Origin: JAOUEE01 sp051011595
GTDB lineage: Bacteria; Actinomycetota; Acidimicrobiia; Acidimicrobiales; SHLQ01
Length of the DNA stretch: 20,228 nt
NCBI GenBank assembly: GCA_051011595.1
Contig: JBPCTQ010000391.1
Coordinates: forward strand, 1 to 20,228
Direction: 5' to 3'
Part shown: piece after piece, positions 6,382-12,500 of the stretch
Layout: each line of letters opens with the position of its first letter
How positions within the stretch are numbered: position 1 is the stretch's first letter
Made by a program: the position numbers and the translations under genes
Notes under the pieces: generated by a model
The model's input: the letters and a program-made list of their open reading frames with translations, nothing else
Databases searched by the model: none
What the model was told of the DNA's origin: nothing

Positions 6382-6389
6382 TCCTCCTC
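6382..6389 (-). promoter_or_regulatory. Strong Shine-Dalgarno GAGGAGGA for the cNMP-binding gene
   Basis: On the minus strand GAGGAGGA lies about 5 nt before the ATG ending at 6377. It is the best ribosome site in the window and settles the start among three in-frame ATG codons. Confidence 0.75.
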
Positions 6390-6426
6390 ATCGATCCCCA
6401 TGGTGGCGCCGACCCGCCGCCCCAAC

Positions 6427-6442
6427 TGTCGGGAATCCGACA
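6427..6442. promoter_or_regulatory. 16-bp inverted repeat TGTCGG-N4-CCGACA
   Basis: Perfect 6-bp arms separated by GAAT in the 96-nt gap between the GNAT gene and the downstream cNMP-binding gene. It could be a repressor/activator operator for the downstream gene or an RNA hairpin that trims or attenuates the transcript. Confidence 0.4.
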
Positions 6443-6473
6443 CTCGGGACGAGACATCCGTCGCATCTCGCCG

Positions 6474-6995
6474 TCAGCTCGGCCCTTCCAGAGCCAGGCT
6501 GAGCTCCAGATAGACGACCTCCTTGGCACCACCGTCGGTCTCGGCTCGCCCCACCGCCACGAACCCGAACCGCTCATGGAACCGCAACGATGCGTCGTTT
6601 CGGGGTCGGGTGTTGACCTCTGCGAGCAGGACCCCATGGTCACGGGCGCCGGTCTCGACCACGTGGTGGTACAGAGCCTGGCCCACTCCCCCACCCTTGG
6701 CCGAGGGGTCGACCACGACCCGATCCACGTAGAGGAACGCGTCGTACCGTTCGCTCAGCCACTGGTAGTTGACGCTGGGATAGGGCAGGCCCGGACCCGA
6801 CAGGCAGATGAGGAATCCGATGACCAGGTCGGAGCCGACGTCGGATTCGACCACCGTCACCGAGGTGGCCCAGCCCACCAGGGCATCGAGCCCGGCACCA
6901 TCGAGGTGGCTCACCGCAGGGATGGCCGCGTTGTTGAGGTCGACCACACGTTCGCGGTCGCGGGGTTGGTAAGGGCGGAGGTGCATTCGAGCCAT
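6474..6995 (-). CDS. GNAT family N-acetyltransferase (COG3818-like)
   Basis: A 173-residue acetyl-CoA-dependent N-acetyltransferase. The N terminus LRPYQPRD...VVDLNNAAIPAVS resembles the COG3818 group. The NYQWLSERYDAFLYVDRVVV segment gives the beta-4 strand leading into the acetyl-CoA pyrophosphate loop PSAKGGGVGQALY (motif A, roughly residues 97-109). NTRPRNDASLRFHERFGF is the motif B region with the conserved Asn and the FHERFGF end. Soluble. The start ATG has GGAGGG 6 nt upstream; earlier in-frame starts lack a ribosome site. The cNMP-binding gene follows on the same strand after 96 nt, so the pair may be co-transcribed. In mycobacteria, cNMP-binding and GNAT domains occur fused in the cAMP-regulated lysine acetyltransferase (Rv0998); whether this pair acts alike is unproven, and the GNAT subfamily looks different. 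Confidence 0.9.
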   Translation of the reverse strand: MARMHLRPYQPRDRERVVDLNNAAIPAVSHLDGAGLDALVGWATSVTVVESDVGSDLVIGFLICLSGPGLPYPSVNYQWLSERYDAFLYVDRVVVDPSAKGGGVGQALYHHVVETGARDHGVLLAEVNTRPRNDASLRFHERFGFVAVGRAETDGGAKEVVYLELSLALEGPS

Positions 6996-7001
6996 GAGAG
7001 T

Positions 7002-7007
7002 CCCTCC
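7002..7007 (-). promoter_or_regulatory. Shine-Dalgarno GGAGGG deciding the GNAT start
   Basis: On the minus strand GGAGGG is 6 nt before the ATG ending at 6995. It rejects a 72-residue N-terminal extension that would run back into the peroxiredoxin gene region. Confidence 0.65.
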
Positions 7008-7039
7008 ACCGCGTCGTTGGCCAATCCCGTTGCCGGCCA

Positions 7040-7055
7040 GGCGGTCGTGACCGCC
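7040..7055. promoter_or_regulatory. 16-bp palindrome GGCGGTC-GT-GACCGCC, candidate operator
   Basis: Perfect 7-bp arms around a 2-bp centre, in the 188-bp intergenic region between the divergent GNAT and peroxiredoxin genes. It lies 45 bp from the GNAT start and 129 bp from the peroxiredoxin start. It looks like a dimer-binding site; the cognate regulator is unknown. Confidence 0.45.
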
Positions 7056-7101
7056 CCGGGCAGGCTGCACCCCGCGAGGAGTGACCGGTGCCACTCGCTC
7101 A

Positions 7102-7143
7102 TGGGACCGAAACTCGACCTGTTTTGTCGACTTTGGGACCGAA
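7102..7143. repeat. Direct repeat TGGGACCGAA x2, 32 bp apart, upstream of peroxiredoxin
   Basis: TGGGACCGAA occurs at 7102-7111 and 7134-7143, a 32-bp offset, about three helical turns. Between them TCGAC (7114-7118) and GTCGA (7126-7130) form an inverted repeat. The set sits just upstream of the probable -10 at 7150 and could be an activator site. Confidence 0.4.
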
Positions 7144-7149
7144 TCGGCA

Positions 7150-7155
7150 TACGTT
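7150..7155 (+). promoter_or_regulatory. Possible -10 hexamer TACGTT of peroxiredoxin gene
   Basis: TACGTT fits TANNNT; a TTGTCG at 7124-7129 could be a -35 element, although the spacer would be 20 nt, longer than usual. Predicted +1 near 7162 gives a leader of about 22 nt that includes the ribosome site AAGGAG at 7172-7177. Confidence 0.35.
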
Positions 7156-7183
7156 CGGGTCACCACGACGCAAGGAGACAACC

Positions 7184-7810
7184 ATGGCGATCCGACTGGG
7201 CGATGAGGCACCGGACTTCTCCGCCGACACCACCGACGGGCCGATCACCTTCCACGACTGGAAGGAGGGCAGCTGGGCCGTCCTGTTCAGCCACCCCAAG
7301 GACTTCACTCCGGTCTGCACCACCGAACTGGGATACACGGCCCGACTGAAAGACCAGTTCGACGCCCGCAACGTGAAGGTCATCGGGCTGTCGGTCGATT
7401 CGGTCGAGGACCATCACCAGTGGGCCGGCGACATCGAGGAGACCCAGGGGGTCGCCGTGAACTTCCCCATGATCGGTGATCCCGATCGCACGGTGGCCGA
7501 CCTCTACGACATGATCCACCCGAACGCCGACGACACCCTCACCGTTCGATCGGTGTTCGTGATCGGCCCCGACAACAAGGTGAAGCTCACCCTCACCTAC
7601 CCGGCCAGCACCGGGCGCAACTTCGACGAGATCCTGCGGGTGATCGACTCACTGCAGCTCACGGCCGAACACAGCCTGGCCACCCCGGTCAACTGGTCAC
7701 CGGGGGACGACGTCATCATCGCCCCCGCCGTGTCCGACGACGACGCCCGGGCCCGCTTCGGCGACTTCAGTGCGCCCAAGCCCTACCTGCGGTACACCCA
7801 GGCGCCCTAG
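7184..7810 (+). CDS. 1-Cys peroxiredoxin (Prx6-like)
   Basis: Reduces hydrogen peroxide and alkyl hydroperoxides using a cysteine thiol. The product is 208 residues, normal for the Prx6 class. The AhpC/TSA thioredoxin-fold domain covers about residues 1-150 with the peroxidatic motif HPKDFTPVCTTELG (37-50), C45 being the peroxidatic Cys and T42 the conserved partner; the family Arg is probably in LTVRSVFVI. A C-terminal dimerisation extension with NWSPGDDVII follows. C45 is the only cysteine in the protein, so there is no resolving Cys and an external thiol must regenerate it. No signal peptide, hence cytosolic. ATG start with AAGGAG 6 nt upstream; a longer in-frame reading is not supported. 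Repeat elements just upstream suggest regulation, perhaps by oxidative stress. Convergent with the cyclase gene, 10 nt between stops. Confidence 0.95.
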   Translation: MAIRLGDEAPDFSADTTDGPITFHDWKEGSWAVLFSHPKDFTPVCTTELGYTARLKDQFDARNVKVIGLSVDSVEDHHQWAGDIEETQGVAVNFPMIGDPDRTVADLYDMIHPNADDTLTVRSVFVIGPDNKVKLTLTYPASTGRNFDEILRVIDSLQLTAEHSLATPVNWSPGDDVIIAPAVSDDDARARFGDFSAPKPYLRYTQAP

Positions 7811-7820
7811 ACCGCCCGTC

Positions 7821-10800
7821 TCAGGCCAGTCCGGCCGCCAAACGAAACGCCGTGCGCCAGCCCATGGCCTCGATGCCGATGGCGTCGAGTTGTTGTTCGG
7901 CCAGCTCGGTGACCGCCAGCGCCGACTCGTCGCCCAGCGCCTCGAGTGCGGTGGCTTCGGCCAGCGTGATGAGGGCCTCGGCCAGCACATCGCTGGTCTG
8001 GCTGACCCGCTCGCGACCGCGGGCGAACATCTCCCTCGCTCGGCCGGCGTCACCGGAGCGGGCCGCCACCAAACCCTGGGCCATCAACAACGTGTACTCG
8101 TCGATGTAGGTGAGGTGGCTGGATTTGAGCCCTTTGGCGATGGACCGCACCGAGTCGGCATCGCCGTTGGCCGCCGCGGCCATGGCGGCGGACACGGCGG
8201 CGTTGGCATTCCGTTTCCCGTCGGCATCGGGCTCGGCGGCCGGCAACAACACCGCCACTGCCTCGTCGACCTCACCCCGCTGGAGCCGGGCCATGCCGTA
8301 GGCCGAGAGCCGTTCGGACTGCCCCACCTCGGTCACCGACGTGGCCGCCGGGTCGAACTCACCCAGGTGCATGAGCGCGGCATCGGGGTCGCCGATGGTG
8401 ACCTCGGCCAGCGCGATGGCGGCATCGACCTGGGCCAAACCGGAGCTCACCGCGGCGGGGTCGTCGGCCAGCTCCTTGAGGGCATGGATGCCCTCGGAGG
8501 TGCGACCGGCCCGCAGCAAGGCCCGCCCGTGGATGGCCACGGCCTGGGAGAACCCGGCCGGATCATCGAAGGAGCGGAAGATGCTCCGCGCTTCCTCGGC
8601 CAGGTCAATGGCGTCGTCGGTGCGGCCGGTCCACAACCGGATGGACGCGAACAACACATCCATCATGGCCTCGCCCCACGGATCGCCCCGCTGGCGGGAC
8701 TCGTGCAGGCTGCGCCCGGCCAGCTCTTCGGCCTCGTCGAATCGGCCCTGGTGCAGCCGCACGTAGGCCAGCAAACCGTCGGACCACGCCACACCCAGCT
8801 GATCATGCAGGCGTTTGAACTGTCGGCGGGCCCGGCTCAGCCGCTCGTCGGCTTCGGCGGTGCGGCCCGCAACGTAGGAGAGCCACGCCAGGTTCTGGTA
8901 GGCCCACGCTTCAGCACCGTCGTCGTTGTTCTCGATTGCCCGGTCGAGGCTGTCGACGATGACCTCTTCGGCCTCGTCGTGACGACCGGCCATGAGGTAG
9001 GTGAGACCCAACCCCTGCCGGGCATCGGCGGTTCCTTCGGCATCGTCGAGCTCGTCGAAGGTGTGGATGGCTTCTCGATACAGGGTGGTGGCCAGGTCGA
9101 ACTCGCCCGACCACTGCTCGATCTGGGCCAACCGGAGGGTGGCGTTGGCCACCACCAACGGATCGCCCTCGCCGATGCGCAGCGCCTCGGTGACATCGGC
9201 GCGGGCCTCGATGTGGCGATGGCCGTCGCTCAGCGCTCGCGCCCGACCGGTGAGGATCTCGGCTCGAGCCACCGAGTCGCCCTCGGGCAACAACTCGATG
9301 GCGTCGCTGTAGAACCCGATGGCTCGCTCGGCGGCCCCACCTCGGATCGCGGCCCTCGCCGCCCGAACGGTGTAGTCGATGGCTTGGGCGTCGAGGTCGC
9401 CGGGCAGATCCGACATTGGACCCAGCTCGGCGCCGATTTCGTTGGCTCGACGGAAGTGGTAGGCCACCGTGGCCGGATCGGCCCGATCGCCGAAGTTGGA
9501 CACCAGGTAGGTGCCGACGCCGTGATGGCGGATGGCTCGATCGTGTTTGGTGATGCGGCCGTAGACGACGTCGTGCACCAGATCGGACCGGAACTGCCAC
9601 TGTCGGTCGTGGATCTCCAGCAGATCGAACTGCTGGAGGGCATCGAGAGGTTTGCCGATGTTGTCCAAGCCGCGGGTCTTGTCGACCATTCGTTCCAGGG
9701 CGTTGACCGTGCCGCGGCGCCCGAGCACGGCGGCGTCCTCGAGGACCTGACGCTGGGGCCCGGTGAGGCCGTCGAGACGGGCGCCGATCAGCCCACGCAG
9801 GTTGCTCGGAAGGGCGTCGGCGGTCTCGGACCCGTCGCTCGACACGAGGGCCACCAGCTCCTCGAGGAAGAACGGGTTGCCCCCGGCCCGGTCGAGCAAC
9901 AGCTCTCGTTGTTCGGTCGAGATCTCGAAGGGCAACAACGCATCGAGCAGGTTGGCCGAGGCGTCACGGTCGAGCGGCTCCAACGACAACGTGGTGACGT
10001 TGGCCCGCCCGGCTTTGGGTCGCCACTGGTCGGCCAGGCTGTGGCGGGCAGTGGCCAACACCACGAAGGGATGGCGGCCCATACGGCGCATGAGGGTGTC
10101 GATCGAGGTGAGTACGACCTCGTCGGCCCAGTGGAGATCGGTCACCCGCAGGATGAGCGGTCGTTGATGGGCCACGAACTTGAAGACCGTACGCACGGCC
10201 CACGCCGCCTCTTCGGCCGATCGGACCGGGTCGATGTCGGCCAGAGGGCCGCCAATGCCGAGCAGATGCTGGAGGCCGGCGATGACGCGGTCGAGGCTCT
10301 CGGTGTCGATGGGGTCAGGTGAACGATCCGCCATCGACCGCACCAACGCCTCGGTCTCGTCGGCGGTGAGCTCCTCGCCGATCCCGAGGAAATTGCGCAT
10401 GGCATCGGCGATGGGAAACCAGGCGTTGGCTTCGCCGTAGGGCAGGCAGCGCCCGGAGATGACCCGGGCCCCGTGACGCACCTGCGCCTGCTCGGTGACC
10501 TCTTCCACCAGGCGGGTCTTGCCCACCCCGGCGTCGCCGAAGACCAGCACCAGGTTGGCCCGACGCCGTTTGACCGCGGCGTCGATGGTGCGGTTCATCA
10601 CATCGACTTCGAGATCGCGACCGATCAGCGGGCTCTCGGCCCGATCGCGTTCGCCCGTCAACCCCACCGCTTCGATGGCCCGCCATGTGGCCACCCGTTC
10701 GTCGCGGCCCCGGGCAACCACGGGCCCGTGTTGTTCGTAGCGGATCACCGCCGACGTGCCTTCGTAGGTGGCCGGCCCCACCAACACGGTGTCGGGTTCG

Positions 10801-11291
10801 GCGGTGGCTTGGAGACGGTTGGCGGTGTTGACCACGTCACCCATGGCTGTGTAATCGCCATCGGCATGGATCTCGCCGACGAGCACCTCGCCGGTGTTGA
10901 CCCCGATCCGCATGTGGATGTCGACACCACCGGCCTCGCGAAGCCGACCCATCGACTGCTGCATCTCCAACGCCGCCCGCACGGCGCGCTCGGCATCGTC
11001 TTCGTGCATGACCGGTGCGCCGAACAGGGCCAACAGGCCGTCGCCCAGCACCTTGTCGACCCGACCACCGAAGCGGACGATGTCGGCGGCCAGTCTTTCG
11101 AAGGCCTGGTCGACGAGGTTCTTCACCAGCTCGGGATCGAGCGTCTCGGACAAGGTGGTGAAGCCGACGAGATCACCGAAGAGCACGGTGACGATGCGGC
11201 GCTGGTCATCTCGATGTTCGAGAGCCGAGCCGCACGAGGAGCAGAACCGATCACCCTCCCGATACGACGCGCCACAGGAAGCGCAGGTCAT
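7821..11291 (-). CDS. Class III adenylate cyclase / AAA ATPase / TPR regulator with N-terminal zinc ribbon
   Basis: A 1156-residue multidomain protein. Residues 1-26 are a zinc ribbon (C3, C6, C17, C20). Residues 33-180 are a class III nucleotidyl cyclase: metal-binding D40 (FGDLVGFT) and D84 (KVLGDG), purine-selecting K80 and T148 (a Lys/Thr pair, as in class IIIb adenylate cyclases), and N155/R159 (VVNTANRL) for transition-state binding. All are present, so ATP-to-cAMP activity is plausible. An AAA/STAND-type ATPase follows, with Walker A GDAGVGKT (252-259) and a Walker B-like LILRVTDLHWAD (379-390). The C-terminal half is alpha-helical TPR repeats rich in Ala/Glu, likely for ligand or protein sensing. 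Soluble. The start is the ATG that lies 6 nt after a TACACT -10 hexamer; an upstream in-frame start would extend it by 23 unlikely residues. Mycobacteria have cyclases with ATPase and effector domains of this general type. Confidence 0.93.
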   Translation of the reverse strand: MTCASCGASYREGDRFCSSCGSALEHRDDQRRIVTVLFGDLVGFTTLSETLDPELVKNLVDQAFERLAADIVRFGGRVDKVLGDGLLALFGAPVMHEDDAERAVRAALEMQQSMGRLREAGGVDIHMRIGVNTGEVLVGEIHADGDYTAMGDVVNTANRLQATAEPDTVLVGPATYEGTSAVIRYEQHGPVVARGRDERVATWRAIEAVGLTGERDRAESPLIGRDLEVDVMNRTIDAAVKRRRANLVLVFGDAGVGKTRLVEEVTEQAQVRHGARVISGRCLPYGEANAWFPIADAMRNFLGIGEELTADETEALVRSMADRSPDPIDTESLDRVIAGLQHLLGIGGPLADIDPVRSAEEAAWAVRTVFKFVAHQRPLILRVTDLHWADEVVLTSIDTLMRRMGRHPFVVLATARHSLADQWRPKAGRANVTTLSLEPLDRDASANLLDALLPFEISTEQRELLLDRAGGNPFFLEELVALVSSDGSETADALPSNLRGLIGARLDGLTGPQRQVLEDAAVLGRRGTVNALERMVDKTRGLDNIGKPLDALQQFDLLEIHDRQWQFRSDLVHDVVYGRITKHDRAIRHHGVGTYLVSNFGDRADPATVAYHFRRANEIGAELGPMSDLPGDLDAQAIDYTVRAARAAIRGGAAERAIGFYSDAIELLPEGDSVARAEILTGRARALSDGHRHIEARADVTEALRIGEGDPLVVANATLRLAQIEQWSGEFDLATTLYREAIHTFDELDDAEGTADARQGLGLTYLMAGRHDEAEEVIVDSLDRAIENNDDGAEAWAYQNLAWLSYVAGRTAEADERLSRARRQFKRLHDQLGVAWSDGLLAYVRLHQGRFDEAEELAGRSLHESRQRGDPWGEAMMDVLFASIRLWTGRTDDAIDLAEEARSIFRSFDDPAGFSQAVAIHGRALLRAGRTSEGIHALKELADDPAAVSSGLAQVDAAIALAEVTIGDPDAALMHLGEFDPAATSVTEVGQSERLSAYGMARLQRGEVDEAVAVLLPAAEPDADGKRNANAAVSAAMAAAANGDADSVRSIAKGLKSSHLTYIDEYTLLMAQGLVAARSGDAGRAREMFARGRERVSQTSDVLAEALITLAEATALEALGDESALAVTELAEQQLDAIGIEAMGWRTAFRLAAGLA

Positions 11292-11297
11292 GGCCCG

Positions 11298-11303
11298 AGT
11301 GTA
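11298..11303 (-). promoter_or_regulatory. -10 hexamer TACACT, leaderless promoter of the cyclase gene
   Basis: On the minus strand TACACT (TANNNT) is exactly 6 nt before the ATG ending at 11291, and no Shine-Dalgarno precedes that ATG. This decides the start and indicates a leaderless mRNA. Confidence 0.55.
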
Positions 11304-11363
11304 GGGCCCGGCAGGGTCGGGGGTTCCAGACGATTGTGTCGATGCGGCCCGCGGCCGCAATGG

Positions 11364-11561
11364 TCAGCGACGTGAGCGGAACCGACTCAAGATGGCGAAG
11401 TCCCGACCGTTCACCTCGCGGGCCTGCATGGCCTCATCGGTGATGTCGAGTATCTCTTCATCACCCGCGCTGCCCTTTCGCGCCCCGGTATCTCGTTCAT
11501 CTCGGAATCGGCGCCTGACCCACGGTCGGTGGGGGTCGTCGTCGGCGTTCCATCGCTGCAT
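11364..11561 (-). CDS. Hypothetical 65-residue protein
   Basis: I do not recognise this protein. It is highly charged: an Arg/Asp-rich first half (PHRPWVRRRFRDERD) and an acidic stretch (DEEILDITDEAMQ, about 34-46) before a basic tail ending SRFRSRR. There is no Cys pair, signal peptide or membrane segment. It is called a gene because GGAGG sits 8 nt before the ATG and a TAGATT -10 hexamer lies a suitable distance upstream, so promoter, ribosome site and reading frame line up. It starts divergently from the ABC operon and ends about 70 nt before the cyclase start on the same strand, but the cyclase has its own leaderless promoter. It might be a small regulatory or adaptor protein; function unknown. 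Confidence 0.65.
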   Translation of the reverse strand: MQRWNADDDPHRPWVRRRFRDERDTGARKGSAGDEEILDITDEAMQAREVNGRDFAILSRFRSRR

Positions 11562-11569
11562 GTAAGCGT

Positions 11570-11574
11570 CCTCC
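11570..11574 (-). promoter_or_regulatory. Shine-Dalgarno GGAGG of the 65-residue protein
   Basis: On the minus strand GGAGG lies 8 nt before the ATG ending at 11561. It is the main evidence that this short frame is translated. Confidence 0.55.
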
Positions 11575-11584
11575 AGTGCTTTTC

Positions 11585-11590
11585 AATCTA
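11585..11590 (-). promoter_or_regulatory. -10 hexamer TAGATT of the 65-residue protein gene
   Basis: On the minus strand TAGATT precedes the ribosome site with a predicted +1 near 11578. The same hexamer occurs on the opposite strand at 11687 for the ABC operon. No clear -35 box. Confidence 0.4.
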
Positions 11591-11686
11591 CGAGAACTCA
11601 TCCCCGTGCGACATGAGCCGTTCAACTCAAACCAGGTGCGCCCGAAATCACACGCTTTCCCTTCGACCCGCGTGAAGAGGCTCCTC

Positions 11687-11692
11687 TAGATT
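11687..11692 (+). promoter_or_regulatory. -10 hexamer TAGATT of the ABC operon
   Basis: TAGATT matches the bacterial -10 consensus, with a weak TTCGAC (-35-like) at 11662-11667, spacer 19 nt. Predicted +1 near 11699 gives a leader of about 28 nt containing the ribosome site GGAGA (11716-11720). Confidence 0.4.
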
Positions 11693-11726
11693 CAGCGCGG
11701 GCGGCCGAACCGATCGGAGACAAGGC

Positions 11727-12473
11727 GTGACCGACAATGCGACCATGACCACCACCGCGGCGCGGGCGGTGGCGGCCACCAAGGTCTACGGCGAGGGCGA
11801 CACCAAGGTGGTGGCGCTCGACCAGGTCGACGCCAACTTCGAGCAGGGACGTTTCACCGCCATCATGGGCCCGTCGGGCTCGGGCAAGTCGACGTTGATG
11901 CACTGCATGGCCGGACTCGACAACCTCACCTCCGGGCAGGTGTTCATCGGTGAGACCGAATTGGGGTTGCTGAGCGAACAGCAGCTCACGTTGTTGCGCC
12001 GCGACTACGTCGGTTTCGTCTTCCAGGCATTCAACCTGGTGCCCACCCTCAACGCCCTCGAGAACATCACCCTGCCCCTCACCCTGGCCGGACGAGAGCC
12101 CGACGCCGCCTGGCTCGATCAGGTCATCACCACGGTGGGACTCGGTGATCGCACCACCCATCGCCCCAGCGAGTTGTCGGGCGGCCAGCAACAACGAGTC
12201 GCGGTGGCCCGGGCTCTGGCCAGTCAGCCCCAGATCATCTTCGCCGACGAACCCACGGGCAACCTCGACAGCCGAACCGGTTCGGAGATCCTCGAGTTCA
12301 TGCGCCACGCCGTCGACGCGCTGGGGCAGACCATCGTGATGGTCACCCACGACCCGATGGCCGCTTCGTACAGCAACCGGGTGGTCTTCCTGGCCGACGG
12401 TCGCGCCGTCGACGAACTACTCGAGCCCACCAGCGACAGCGTGTTCGACAAGATGCGCGAGCTCGGTGACTGA
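11727..12473 (+). CDS. ABC transporter ATP-binding protein, LolD/MacB type
   Basis: A 248-residue ATPase that powers the two FtsX-family permeases encoded next to it. All signature elements are present: Walker A GPSGSGKST (48-56), Q-loop Q100 in VGFVFQAFNLVPTL, the ABC signature LSGGQQQRVAVARAL (150-164), Walker B IIFADEPTGNLD (170-181) with E175 the catalytic base, and the H-loop H208 in VMVTHD. The FNLVPTL and DEPTGNLD forms are typical of the LolD/MacB/FtsE class, which couples ATP hydrolysis to movement of periplasmic or extracytoplasmic domains (mechanotransmission) rather than classical substrate transport. The GTG start follows GGAGA by 6 nt; an ATG six codons further on is an alternative. 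First gene of an operon with 27 nt to the next gene. Located at the inner face of the membrane. Confidence 0.95.
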   Translation: MTDNATMTTTAARAVAATKVYGEGDTKVVALDQVDANFEQGRFTAIMGPSGSGKSTLMHCMAGLDNLTSGQVFIGETELGLLSEQQLTLLRRDYVGFVFQAFNLVPTLNALENITLPLTLAGREPDAAWLDQVITTVGLGDRTTHRPSELSGGQQQRVAVARALASQPQIIFADEPTGNLDSRTGSEILEFMRHAVDALGQTIVMVTHDPMAASYSNRVVFLADGRAVDELLEPTSDSVFDKMRELGD

Positions 12474-12500
12474 CCGCGGCTGCAGGCGCCGGAGATCAAC

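Noticed and set aside
7808..7823. Hairpin between the peroxiredoxin and cyclase stops (AGAC-N5-GTCT)
   Set aside because: Only a 4-bp stem with no T-run; too weak to call a terminator.
7770..10322. 850-residue open frame on the plus strand
   Set aside because: It lies antisense to the cyclase/AAA/TPR gene, is His/Gly/Val-rich and without domains, as expected from the opposite strand of high-GC coding DNA.
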